Notes: generated by a model from the letters alone, not told the origin. Positions 1 through 7,214 are shown, numbered from the stretch's first letter. The stretch is DNA of 9,356 nucleotides from Nocardioides sp. (GCA_003519585.1 DOWL01000061.1:19685-29040); one strand, 5' to 3'. Made by a program: numbers and translations.

Positions 1-619
1 GGGCCGGGGTGCTGCCGCCGATCCCGGCCGTCGCGCCCTCCAGGTCGGGCACCTCCTCGGCGTCGGCCCACGAGATAAGCACCGGAGGCGGCGCGGCGGT
101 GTCGGTACGACGACGGGAGTTCGACCGGTCCTCCGACGTGCCGTCGTACTGGAACTCGAAGCCGCTCGCGTCGCTGACCGTCTCGATCGCGCCCCCGACG
201 ATGTCTTCCCAGTCTTCCGGCGCGCCCGCGGGGTTGACGACGTACCGGATCGGCCGGCAGCTGTTCCAGCCCACCGGATCGCCGCTGGAGTTGGTCGCCA
301 CGAAGGCGTAGGAGCCGGCGTCCTGGCCGGTCAGGTGGTCGACGATCTGCCGGAAGCGGTAGCCGGTCATCCCTGGGTCGTGGAGCATCGCGAGCCCCGC
401 GATGATGCCGCTGATCAGCAGGCCGGGGATCAGTGGTCCGGTGGTGCGCCGGGGCCGTTGCGCACGCCGGCGGCCGGGCCGGCTCGGGTAGTCGGGGGTG
501 CCGTACGGCATCGCCCCGAGCCCCTGCTCGCGGTCGACGCGGTCGAGCTCCTCGAGTCTCCGCATCGCCTCGCGACGCCAGCGGCGCTGCGCGCGACGCT
601 CACGTCGGGACTCGTTCAC
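1..619 (-). CDS. Membrane-anchored matrixin-like metalloprotease, partial (C-terminus beyond left edge)
   Basis: This minus-strand reading frame is open from a GTG at 619 down to the left edge, giving 206 residues with no stop. The N-terminus is very basic and arginine-rich (residues 1-60) and is followed by one hydrophobic segment (about 62-80), so the protein should be anchored with its C-terminal part outside. Residues 103-183 align by eye with the complete matrixin at 1445-2164: SYAFVATN against SYAFLAMN, a WNxC then IRY pattern, VNPAGAPEDWEDIV against VNPKGAPVGWEDIV, DASG, GTS, and PVLISW against PVLIAW. The zinc-binding motif would lie beyond the window, so protease function rests on this paralogy. 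No clear Shine-Dalgarno precedes GTG 619; an in-frame ATG at 562 is an alternative start. The gene lies 43 bases after the VOC gene on the same strand and is probably co-transcribed with it. Confidence 0.75.
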   Translation of the reverse strand, partial: MNESRRERRAQRRWRREAMRRLEELDRVDREQGLGAMPYGTPDYPSRPGRRRAQRPRRTTGPLIPGLLISGIIAGLAMLHDPGMTGYRFRQIVDHLTGQDAGSYAFVATNSSGDPVGWNSCRPIRYVVNPAGAPEDWEDIVGGAIETVSDASGFEFQYDGTSEDRSNSRRRTDTAAPPPVLISWADAEEVPDLEGATAGIGGSTPA

Positions 620-662
620 CTCGAGATTGTGGCTGGTCGGACCTAGGAGGGCGGCAGAAGGC

Positions 663-1430
663 TCAGTCGAGCTCCCACGCTTCGCCGTCCTGGCTCGCGA
701 CCACCACCGTGTAGCCGTCGGGATCGCGGATCCATAGCTCGCGGTGACCGGGGCCGTTGCCGCCGCCCTCGGGCGGGTTGCGGTGCGCCTCCTTCACCAC
801 CTCGACCTGCATCCGCGCAGCTCGTTCGACCACGCCGTCGAAGTCGCCCACCGCCCCGAGCCAGACCAAGACGCCGTTGCCGCGCGGTTGCTCCGGGTCA
901 CCGACCGGGCCGTGGTGGTGATCGGTGCCCTCGTGATGGAGCTGGAGGACCAGTTCGCCGTCGGCCAGGAGCCGCTCGTACGCCGGTCCGCCGTGGTCGC
1001 TCGTGAGGCCGACCAACTCCTGGTACCACCGGCTGCTCGCCTCGACGTCGCGGACCATCAGCATGGTCTGGGCCCGGGCGGTCGTGACCCGCGCCACCAG
1101 GCCGAGCCGATTGCCGGACGGGTCGCTCACCTCGGCGAGCCACCGTTCGCCCTGGTCGAGCATCGGCGGTTGGCGCACCGAGCCGCCGTGCTCGCCGACC
1201 TGGGTCAGTGCTCGGTAGAGGTCGTCGACGACGAACCACGGCACCGGACCGTCGTCGGTCGGCGCGAGCTCGGTGGTCCACTGGCCGATCAGCCCGGGCG
1301 CCTCGAAGCTGCCGTACGTTGCCTCACCGCGCCAGCCGAGCACTGCTTCGTAGAACGCGATCGAGGCGTCGAGATCGGTGGTGGGGAGCTGGAGGTACCC
1401 GAGCGCGCCTCGGGCCTGTCGGTCACTCAC
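663..1430 (-). CDS. VOC (glyoxalase/bleomycin resistance/dioxygenase) family protein with two VOC domains
   Basis: A 255-residue cytosolic protein made of two tandem VOC halves. The first half (about 8-115) starts GYLQLPTTDLDASIAFYEAVLGW and ends WLAEVSDPSGNRLGLV. The second (about 120-247) starts QTMLMVRDVEASSRWYQELVGL and ends HRELWIRDPDGYTVVVAS. The motif of a helix with FY/WY, then a late E-x-DPDG strand, is typical of the superfamily. Likely metal or substrate contacts in half two include the histidines at 165-166 and Glu231; a histidine-rich stretch (HHEGTDHHH, 165-173) is unusual. The substrate cannot be told: VOC proteins include glyoxalases, ring-cleaving dioxygenases and drug-binding proteins. 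The frame stays open upstream to 1637, but that part lies inside the matrixin gene, so the GTG at 1430 (VSDRQARG) is chosen, 14 bases after the matrixin stop. A TGAGG about 12 bases upstream is a weak ribosome site. Confidence 0.85.
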   Translation of the reverse strand: MSDRQARGALGYLQLPTTDLDASIAFYEAVLGWRGEATYGSFEAPGLIGQWTTELAPTDDGPVPWFVVDDLYRALTQVGEHGGSVRQPPMLDQGERWLAEVSDPSGNRLGLVARVTTARAQTMLMVRDVEASSRWYQELVGLTSDHGGPAYERLLADGELVLQLHHEGTDHHHGPVGDPEQPRGNGVLVWLGAVGDFDGVVERAARMQVEVVKEAHRNPPEGGGNGPGHRELWIRDPDGYTVVVASQDGEAWELD

Positions 1431-1444
1431 CCCGCCATTGAACC

Positions 1445-2164
1445 TCAGGGGCAGGGAACGTCGTGCAGCTTCTTGAGGCCGGCGATGTCGCCCTTCCCGA
1501 GCCCCTTCTGGCCGTGGTACGCCTCGTACATCAGCTGCTGGCTGTTCCCGGTGTGGTCGAGGCCCAGGACATGGCCGAGCTCGTGCTCGAGGACCATCTG
1601 CGTCGCGAACGGGTCGCGCATCGTGGAGTCGAGCCACACCTGCCCGATGACATAGCGCTCGCGGTCGCCGACGTACGTCGCCCGGCTGCCGCCCCGACCG
1701 ATGACACTGCCGTCGAGCAGCCCGGTCTGGTAGCGGTCAGACCACGCGATGAGCACCGGCTCCCACTCGTTGCCGTCGTACCGCTGCCCGATGAGCTGGG
1801 TCTTCGCCGACGTCCCGAGGTCCCTGAACACGTAGCCGCTGGCGTCCTCGATGTCCTGCACCGCCCGGTCGACGATGTCCTCCCAGCCGACGGGAGCGCC
1901 CTTGGGGTTGACTTGGTAGCGGATCGCCTGGCAGTGGTTCCACGCGATCGGCTCGTCGCCGTTCATCGCGAGGAACGCGTAGCTGTTGCCGCCGAAGAAC
2001 CGCTGGCCCGGGCCGAAGTAGCCGGCCACCAGCACGAGCACCAGCACGATCGCCAGGCCGGCGCCGACCAGCCCCTTGAGGAGGTTGACACCGTTGCTGC
2101 GCTGTCGTCCGGGCGGCGCCGGAGGCTGCGGCTGGGCAGCCGGCAGGGTCCCCGGTAGCGCCAT
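1445..2164 (-). CDS. Membrane-anchored matrixin family zinc metalloprotease
   Basis: A 239-residue protein from ATG 2164. Residues 1-28 form a proline-rich cytoplasmic tail, about 30-50 form one transmembrane helix (VGAGLAIVLVLVLVAGYF), and the rest is an extracytoplasmic domain. The zinc signature HELGHVLGLDH is complete at 194-204: three histidine ligands and the catalytic glutamate, of the metzincin HExxHxxGxxH type. LMYEAY at 211-216 fits the Met-turn that supports the zinc site. A predicted strand with VIGQVWLDS precedes it. This supports an active surface zinc endopeptidase of the matrixin/M10-like group; the substrate is unknown. A GTG at 2230 would add 22 residues (MHEHSEDTIRQTVPDQIRILRG); neither start has a strong Shine-Dalgarno, but MALPG is the more natural N-terminus. 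It heads a minus-strand cluster with the VOC gene and a second, paralogous matrixin. Confidence 0.88.
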   Translation of the reverse strand: MALPGTLPAAQPQPPAPPGRQRSNGVNLLKGLVGAGLAIVLVLVLVAGYFGPGQRFFGGNSYAFLAMNGDEPIAWNHCQAIRYQVNPKGAPVGWEDIVDRAVQDIEDASGYVFRDLGTSAKTQLIGQRYDGNEWEPVLIAWSDRYQTGLLDGSVIGRGGSRATYVGDRERYVIGQVWLDSTMRDPFATQMVLEHELGHVLGLDHTGNSQQLMYEAYHGQKGLGKGDIAGLKKLHDVPCP

Positions 2165-2269
2165 GCCCCGAAGTATCCGGATCTGGTCGGGCACTGTCTG
2201 GCGAATCGTGTCTTCCGAGTGCTCGTGCACAGTGCGCTGGCGTCCTACCCGGTCGAGCCGTCGCGTCGC

Positions 2270-2275
2270 TAGTTT
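2270..2275 (+). promoter_or_regulatory. Candidate -10 element (TAGTTT) for the lipoprotein/PKD operon
   Basis: TAGTTT fits the actinobacterial -10 pattern TANNNT and lies 32 bases before the lipoprotein ATG, inside the short divergent spacer. No good TTGAC-like -35 is found 16-19 bases upstream, so this is only a suggestion. A 10-base palindrome (GCCGTACGGC, 2277-2286) sits directly downstream, where an operator could act. Confidence 0.3.
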
Positions 2276-2307
2276 CGCCGTACGGCCTCGTCTCGGGAAG
2301 GAGCCGG

Positions 2308-2862
2308 ATGGCGCGTATGCCCTTGGTCACCGTCGTGCTCGTCGGTGGGTTGTTGCTCGGTGGCTGCTCCGGCGACCCTGAGCCGATCTTCGAGGAGCCG
2401 GCGCCGTCGGTGAGCACGGTGCCGGAGGTTTCGGTTTCGGCGAGTCCGACGGTCGAGGCGCCAACGGCGACGGTTCCGCCTGCGCTGGAGCCTGCCGAGT
2501 TGATCCAGGAATGGGTCGGGGCCTGGAATTCGGCATTCGTGTCAGGCGACACCGCGCCACTGCGTCGCCTCGAAACTCCCGACTGCCGCAATTGCGCTGC
2601 GTTCTCCGGTGTCATCGACGACGTCTTTTCCGCCGGGGGCTCGTTCACCGGCGGCGAGTGGTCGATCGTGAGCAGCAAAGTCGTGCCTCTCCGCGAGTCC
2701 CGCGTGCGGGTCGAGGTGGCTGTGCACGAGGCGGCTGGCTCCACGATCAATAGTGAGGGCGAAGCGCCGGTTCGGTTTGAGGCCAACAACCGCATGGCCC
2801 GTTACTACCTGAAACGGGTCTCGGGCCAGTGGCTGATCGACGCGATCGAGGTCCTGTCGTGA
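2308..2862 (+). CDS. DUF6318-like secreted lipoprotein
   Basis: A 184-residue protein with a lipoprotein signal: residues 1-19 are hydrophobic and end LLGGC, with the lipid-accepting cysteine at 20. A proline-, serine- and threonine-rich linker follows (about 24-62). The folded domain runs from about 63 to 184 (AELIQEWVGAWNSAFVSGDTAPL...DCRNCAAF...YYLKRVSGQWLIDAIEVL). The helix followed by GDTAPL and a CxxC pair (C93, C96) is what I recall of DUF6318, an actinobacterial lipoprotein family of unknown function. The closing strand (W-L-I-D-A-I) resembles NTF2-like folds, which is an inference. The start is well fixed: GGAAGGAG at 2296-2303 lies 4 bases before ATG. The stop overlaps the start of the PKD protein, so the two are surely translated as a pair. 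It should sit on the outer face of the membrane. Confidence 0.82.
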   Translation: MARMPLVTVVLVGGLLLGGCSGDPEPIFEEPAPSVSTVPEVSVSASPTVEAPTATVPPALEPAELIQEWVGAWNSAFVSGDTAPLRRLETPDCRNCAAFSGVIDDVFSAGGSFTGGEWSIVSSKVVPLRESRVRVEVAVHEAAGSTINSEGEAPVRFEANNRMARYYLKRVSGQWLIDAIEVLS

Positions 2863-3593
2863 GGCGTGCTTGGCTGGCAACGATGGCGACGGTTGCATGG
2901 GTGGCGTGGAGCGGCGGTGCAAGCGCGTCGGAGTGCCATGTCGAGACGCGGACGTCCATCGTCAGGGGAAACCTTGTCACTCAGACGATGCTGGTTTGCT
3001 CCGGCGATGCGCTCGAGCCTGCGTCTGACTCCGGATCTGAGCCACCACGCGACTCAGGCATCGATGCCATCTGCGCCGTCGCGGCGATGGACACCGGGCA
3101 GGACGTGTTGGAGTTCTGTGACGTGCCACCTGATCAACTTGCCGCGCTCCTGACGCCGGATCTGGTGGCCGTTGCCCTCAGTCGACTGCCGTTGCCGGCC
3201 GCGGAACTCCAGGTCCAACCGCCCAACGGCCGCACGCTGGTCAACTTCGACACCAACTTCTTCACCACGACCGGACCGTCCGAGCACGCGGTGACGCTGC
3301 TGGGTCAGCGGGTGGAGTTGCATGTGGTGCCGGCGAGCTTCACGTGGCGGTTCGGGGATGGTGACTTGTTGACGACGGTCGAGCCTGGGCGGCCGTACCC
3401 GAATCTCGACGTGACCCACCGTTATCTGTCGAAGGGTCGGGTGGTGGCGAGTGTGGATGCGACGTACACCGCGCAGTTCCGGGTGGGCGGAGGGCCGTGG
3501 CGTGACGTCCCTGGTTCGGTGACGGTGCCCGGTGCTGCGGTCGGGCTGGAGGTCGTCACGGCCACGCCGACGCTGGTGGGCTACGACCGCTAA
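2859..3593 (+). CDS. Secreted PKD domain-containing protein
   Basis: A 244-residue exported protein. Residues 1-24 form a Sec signal: Arg-Arg, a hydrophobic stretch, then ASA-S before E25. The mature part has four cysteines (C26, C47, C72, C87) that could form disulfides in an N-terminal region of no recognised family. From about 120 to 240 lies a PKD-like immunoglobulin fold, marked by FTWRFGDGD (161-169) and V-THRY (185-189), the usual W-x-FGDG and H-x-Y pattern. PKD folds normally mediate binding of proteins or polysaccharides rather than catalysis, and I see no enzyme domain. The GTG at 2859 overlaps the lipoprotein TGA in a GTGA arrangement and is preceded by GAGGT about 7 bases away. 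A GTG at 2829 is open too but would lie inside the previous gene and spoil the signal peptide. The two proteins may act together at the cell surface. Confidence 0.8.
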   Translation: MRRAWLATMATVAWVAWSGGASASECHVETRTSIVRGNLVTQTMLVCSGDALEPASDSGSEPPRDSGIDAICAVAAMDTGQDVLEFCDVPPDQLAALLTPDLVAVALSRLPLPAAELQVQPPNGRTLVNFDTNFFTTTGPSEHAVTLLGQRVELHVVPASFTWRFGDGDLLTTVEPGRPYPNLDVTHRYLSKGRVVASVDATYTAQFRVGGGPWRDVPGSVTVPGAAVGLEVVTATPTLVGYDR

Positions 3594-3730
3594 GGCCAGC
3601 GACCGGACTCTCCCGACGGTGCATAAAAATGGTGGCCCCCAGTCGAATTGCTGCACTGTCGGCGCCGCCGGACTGGGCTTGGACGCTCCGACCATGCGTA
3701 CGTCCGGCTGACCGCCGCTAGGGTCGCGCC
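3594..3730. other. Intergenic spacer with no gene
   Basis: This spacer holds a short AT-rich patch (GCATAAAAAT, 3621-3630), unusual in this DNA, and a separated 7-base inverted repeat (GCCGGAC 3667-3673, GTCCGGC 3702-3708). No strong terminator hairpin with a T-run follows the PKD gene. A 30-codon open frame at 3629-3721 lacks a ribosome site. Confidence 0.6.
3719..3724 (+). promoter_or_regulatory. Candidate -10 element (TAGGGT) for a leaderless methyltransferase transcript
   Basis: TAGGGT fits TANNNT and is separated from the GTG start at 3731 by exactly 6 bases (CGCGCC). That is the spacing expected when transcription begins at the start codon, a common arrangement in actinobacteria. No other ribosome-binding site is visible. 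A TTGAC-like -35 at normal spacing is not evident, so this remains an inference. Confidence 0.45.
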
Positions 3731-4942
3731 GTGGCCGACCAGCCGTGGAACACCTTCGTGGAGGGCGACAACCTCGACGTACTCCCGACCCTGGCGGCGG
3801 CGTACGGGCTCGTCGATCTGGTCTACATCGACCCGCCGTACAACACCGGCAACGAGTTCTCCTACCGCGACGACATCCGGGGCGAGGGCGGAGGTAGCCG
3901 CCATGAGGCGTGGGTGGCGATGATGCGGCCCCGGCTGGAGGGGGCGCGGGAGCTCCTCGCCGAACGGGGCGCGATCTTCGTGAGCATCGACGACAACGAG
4001 GCGGCGTACCTGCGGCTGCTCATGGACGACGTCTTCGGCGAGGCCAACTTCCTCGCGCAGGTGGTGGTGAACCTCAACCCCAAGGGCAGACAGCTCGGGA
4101 AGGGGTTCGCGACCAGCCACGAGTACCTCCTCGTCTATGCGAAGGACGCGCGCCGGACCGTGCTCGACGGGAGCAGCGCACACGCCGTCGTCGAGAGCGA
4201 CTTCCCGTTGGTGGACGCGGAAGGACGGCGCTACCGGCACCTCCCGCTGCGCAACACCAACAAGAAATTCAACCCGGTGACGGCGCGGACCCTGCACTAC
4301 CCGCTGTACGGCGACCCGGAGAGCGGGCTCGTGCTGAGCCGGCCGTTCCTGGGCAGCCACGAGATCTCGCCGGTCTTCGGCGACGGGTCGCCGGCGGTGT
4401 GGCGGTGGAGCGTCCCGAAGGTCGACGAGCAGGGGAGCGACCTGGTCTGCCGACGGATCCGGGGCAAGCACGGCGAGCGCGTCGACATCTTCCAGAAGGA
4501 CTGGCTGCACCGCGACACCCCAGGCGGGCGGCGCAAGAAGCTCCGGACCATCTGGCTGGCCGAGGAGGTCGGCTCGACCGACACCGCGGTGGCCGAGCTC
4601 AAGCAGATCGTGGGCCACGTCTTCGAGTCGCCGAAGCCGACCGGGCTGATCCGCCGGATCCTCGAGACGATGCCGGACGACGTGCTGGTGCTGGACTTCT
4701 TCGCGGGTAGCGGCACGACCGGTCATGCGGTGGCGTTGGTCAACGCGGAGGACGGCGGCACGCGGCGATGCATCAGCGTCAACTCGGCGGAGCCGACGCG
4801 CGAGGGATCGAACGCACGCAACGCCGGACTCGTCTCGGTCGCCGACATCACTCGGGCGCGGCTGCGTGCGGTTGCCGACCGGTACGGCGGCGGGCTCGAC
4901 GAGCTGACGGTGACCGACCTGCGGGGGACCGCTGGCGTCTGA
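3731..4942 (+). CDS. Solitary beta-class DNA methyltransferase (type III Mod-like, N6-adenine/N4-cytosine)
   Basis: A 403-residue protein of the N6_N4_Mtase family. The catalytic motif DPPYNTG stands early (34-40) and the S-adenosylmethionine-binding motif DFFAGSGTTGHAV late (322-334), so the order is catalytic before cofactor, which defines beta-class enzymes such as type III Mod subunits. FESPKPTGLIRRIL (298-311) is the usual segment just before the cofactor motif. GAIFVSIDDNE (80-90) and SHEYLLVYAKD (129-139) are also typical of type III Mod. The middle (about 150-280), where the target recognition region lies, decides the sequence methylated and cannot be read by eye. DPPY favours N6-adenine methylation. 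It is shorter than usual type III Mod proteins of about 600 residues. No Res helicase-nuclease or other restriction gene flanks it, so it appears to be an orphan. The start is GTG at 3731; no Shine-Dalgarno is visible, and a TAGGGT box suggests a leaderless message. Confidence 0.88.
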   Translation: MADQPWNTFVEGDNLDVLPTLAAAYGLVDLVYIDPPYNTGNEFSYRDDIRGEGGGSRHEAWVAMMRPRLEGARELLAERGAIFVSIDDNEAAYLRLLMDDVFGEANFLAQVVVNLNPKGRQLGKGFATSHEYLLVYAKDARRTVLDGSSAHAVVESDFPLVDAEGRRYRHLPLRNTNKKFNPVTARTLHYPLYGDPESGLVLSRPFLGSHEISPVFGDGSPAVWRWSVPKVDEQGSDLVCRRIRGKHGERVDIFQKDWLHRDTPGGRRKKLRTIWLAEEVGSTDTAVAELKQIVGHVFESPKPTGLIRRILETMPDDVLVLDFFAGSGTTGHAVALVNAEDGGTRRCISVNSAEPTREGSNARNAGLVSVADITRARLRAVADRYGGGLDELTVTDLRGTAGV

Positions 4943-4968
4943 GGGCGCAAGCCGACGAGGATGCCCAC

Positions 4969-5805
4969 ATGGGTACGAACGGCTCGGGCAAGGTCGCACT
5001 GGTCACGGGCGGCTCCAGTGGGATCGGCGAGCAGGCGGCTTCGCAGCTGCAGGCCGCCGGCTTCACGACGTACGCCGTGGCCCGCCGAGTCGACCGGATG
5101 GCGGCGTTGGCCGAGCGCGGCGTCAACACCTTCGCGATGGACGTGACCGACGAGGCCTCGATGAGCGGGGGCATCGAACGGATCCTCGACGAGCAGGGCC
5201 GGATCGACGTCCTGGTCAACAACGCCGGGTACGGGTCGTACGGCGCGGTGGAGGACGTGCCGCTGGAGGAGGCGCGCCGGCAGTTCGAGGTGAACCTGTT
5301 CGGACTGGCCCGGCTCGTCCAACTGGTGACGCCGCCGATGCGGGCCGAGCACTACGGCCGGATCATCAACATCTCCTCGATCGGGGCGGTGATCTACGAG
5401 CCGTTCGGAGCGTGGTACCACGCGACCAAGTGGGCCGTCGACGGGTTCAGCGACAGCCTGCGGGTGGAGTTGCGGCCGTTCGGGATCGACGTGGTCCTCG
5501 TGCATCCGGCCGGGATCGTCACCGAGTGGAACGAGATCGCCCGCACCTCGCTGGTCGAACGCAGCCGGGACGGCGTGTACGCCGCCAGCGCGGTCAAGGC
5601 CGCCAAGGCCATGGAGAGCGTCGACAACCCGCGGCTCTCGAGTGGTCCCGAGGTGGTCGCGCGGACCATCGTCAAGGCGGCGACGGCGAAGCGGCCGAAA
5701 GCGCGCTATGCCACCGGCAAGGGGGCGAGCACGGTGATGACCACGCGGCGGGTGCTCCCCGACCGAGCTTTCGACGCGATCCTGAGCCGGATGTACCTCG
5801 AGTGA
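4969..5805 (+). CDS. Short-chain dehydrogenase/reductase (classical SDR)
   Basis: A 278-residue NAD(P)-dependent oxidoreductase. The Rossmann fold cofactor motif TGGSSGIG is at 13-20, and ARR at 38-40 after the second strand favours NADP(H). DVTD (58-61), NNAGYGSYG (84-92), the structural Asn at 109, the Ser at 136/137 and the active-site pair Tyr150 and Lys154 (YHATK) complete the catalytic set. The later VHPAGIVTEW (178-187) matches the P-G motif. This resembles the broad group of actinobacterial oxidoreductases near YbbO-type proteins; the substrate cannot be named. The frame is open upstream to 4768 inside the methyltransferase gene, but ATG 4969 has a Shine-Dalgarno-like GACGAGG 9 bases upstream and starts the protein right before the fold. 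It lies 26 bases after the methyltransferase and may share its transcript. Its stop lies 4 bases from that of the convergent acyltransferase. Confidence 0.9.
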   Translation: MGTNGSGKVALVTGGSSGIGEQAASQLQAAGFTTYAVARRVDRMAALAERGVNTFAMDVTDEASMSGGIERILDEQGRIDVLVNNAGYGSYGAVEDVPLEEARRQFEVNLFGLARLVQLVTPPMRAEHYGRIINISSIGAVIYEPFGAWYHATKWAVDGFSDSLRVELRPFGIDVVLVHPAGIVTEWNEIARTSLVERSRDGVYAASAVKAAKAMESVDNPRLSSGPEVVARTIVKAATAKRPKARYATGKGASTVMTTRRVLPDRAFDAILSRMYLE

Positions 5806-5809
5806 CTGC

Positions 5810-7210
5810 TCAGACTCCGACGGCCTTCTCCAGGGCCTTGACCTCGCCGTCGAGGTAGGTGAGCAGCCGCTGCAGGTGCGGCACCGTACGGCGACAGCCG
5901 GTGAGGCCGAAGGCCATGTTGCCGTCGTAGGAGGTGCAGGTGATGTTGAGCGCCATGCCGTTGATCGGGATCGACAACGGATAGGTGCCGACCATCTTGG
6001 CGCCGTTCCAGTAGTGGGTCGTGCGCGGGCCGGGGACGTTGCTGATGATGAGGTTGTACGGCGGGCGAAGGATCCCCTGCATCCGCAGCATCGGGGTGAG
6101 GATCGCCGGCGCCTGACCGATCGCGCTCATCGCCACGATCTGGACCGGGGTCATGCTCTCCAACGCCTGCTTGCCGTCCTTCATCGACGTGTGGATCGAC
6201 TTGAGCCGGTCGGCCGGGTCGTTGCGGTCGGTGGCCAGCTGACACATCACCGCACCGACCGCGTTGCCGCCCTCGGCCGAGGCGGCGTTGGACTGCTTGG
6301 CGTTGAGGCCGACCGGCACCATCGCGACCAACGGAGCTTCGGGGAGAGCGTCGAGCTCGAGGAGGTAGGTGCGTACGGCGCCACTGCACATGGCGAGCAC
6401 GACGTCGTTGATCGTCGTACCGGTCGCCTTGCCGATCGCGCGCAGCCGCTCGACCGGCCAGTCCTGGGCGGCGAACCGACGCGAACCGGTGATCTTCTGG
6501 TTGAACAGCGTGCGGGGGGCGTAGAGCGAGAGCGCGCTGGTCTCGTTGCGCACGCCCTTGGTCAGGGTCTTGACCAGGGCGCCGGGCATGCCCGCGGCCT
6601 CGGCGGTCACCCCGAGTGCGCCCCGGAGCGCGGACATCGGCACCTCGGACAGGCTGAAGTCCTGCTTGGGCTTGGTGGAGCGGCCCGAGCCGGCGTCGGC
6701 ACCCCACGGTGCGGGCATCCCGCGGCGGTCTGGGTCGGTGGTGAGCACGCTCTGGAGCAGCCGCATCGCCGAGACGCCGTCGACCAGGGCGTGGTGGAGC
6801 TTGGAGTACTGAGCGACCCGGCCGTCGCGGAGCCCCTCGATGACGTGGGTCTCCCACAGCGGGCGCTCCCACGCCAGCCGGGTCGAGTGGAGCCGGCCGC
6901 ACAGCTCGAGCAGCTCACGCACCCGGCCCGGCTTGGGCAGCGCGCTGTGGCGCAGATGGTGCTCGATGTCGAACTGATCGTCCTCCTTCCACACCAGCTG
7001 GCCACCGGTGCGGATCGAGCGGTGCGGGTGCTTGAGATAGAGCGGGCGGATCTCCTCGACGTCCCGCATCGCCTCGAACATCTCGCGGGTGTAGCCCCGC
7101 CCGGCGCCCTCGGGCTTCTCGAAGAGCTGGAGGCCGCCCACGTGCATCGGCATGCTGCGGTTCTCGGTGAGCAGGAACGCCGCGGACGTGGGATCGATGG
7201 GAGTGGCCAC
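5810..7210 (-). CDS. Wax ester synthase/diacylglycerol acyltransferase (WS/DGAT family)
   Basis: A 466-residue bacterial WS/DGAT. These enzymes join an acyl-CoA to a fatty alcohol or to diacylglycerol, making wax ester or triacylglycerol at the inner face of the membrane. The catalytic HHxxxDG motif is intact as HHALVDG (139-145), with His140 the expected base. Other family landmarks are IDPTSAAFLLTE at the N-terminus, PLWETHVIEGL (117-127), NDVVLAMCSGAVR (268-280), VPVGLN (298-303), GNAVGA (315-320) and ISNVPGP (389-395). The length is normal for the family and the gene looks whole. The frame continues open to 7879, but GTG 7210 (VATPIDPTS) is chosen because AAGGAG lies 4 bases before it and because the family begins there. 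Expression of these genes is often linked to storage-lipid formation under nutrient limitation; nothing here shows the regulator. It converges on the SDR gene and is divergent from the small membrane protein. Confidence 0.93.
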   Translation of the reverse strand: MATPIDPTSAAFLLTENRSMPMHVGGLQLFEKPEGAGRGYTREMFEAMRDVEEIRPLYLKHPHRSIRTGGQLVWKEDDQFDIEHHLRHSALPKPGRVRELLELCGRLHSTRLAWERPLWETHVIEGLRDGRVAQYSKLHHALVDGVSAMRLLQSVLTTDPDRRGMPAPWGADAGSGRSTKPKQDFSLSEVPMSALRGALGVTAEAAGMPGALVKTLTKGVRNETSALSLYAPRTLFNQKITGSRRFAAQDWPVERLRAIGKATGTTINDVVLAMCSGAVRTYLLELDALPEAPLVAMVPVGLNAKQSNAASAEGGNAVGAVMCQLATDRNDPADRLKSIHTSMKDGKQALESMTPVQIVAMSAIGQAPAILTPMLRMQGILRPPYNLIISNVPGPRTTHYWNGAKMVGTYPLSIPINGMALNITCTSYDGNMAFGLTGCRRTVPHLQRLLTYLDGEVKALEKAVGV

Positions 7211-7214
7211 CGGA

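Noticed and set aside
1431..1637. Upstream in-frame extension of the VOC gene (69 residues)
   Set aside because: It lies within the matrixin coding region in another frame and reads as low-complexity Arg/Pro/Ala. The VOC fold begins directly after GTG 1430.
744..2158. Plus-strand open frames opposite the VOC and matrixin genes
   Set aside because: Their translations have no recognisable domain, while the minus strand carries the zinc motif and VOC signatures.
3667..3708. Separated inverted repeat GCCGGAC/GTCCGGC as a terminator
   Set aside because: The loop is 28 bases and no T-run follows, so it is not a convincing terminator.
3629..3721. 30-codon open frame in the spacer before the methyltransferase
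   Set aside because: No ribosome site, no recognisable sequence, and its stop lies within the proposed -10 box.
3590..4999. Minus-strand open frame of 469 codons
   Set aside because: It is the mirror of the methyltransferase gene, which has clear catalytic motifs. Long antisense frames are expected at this GC content.
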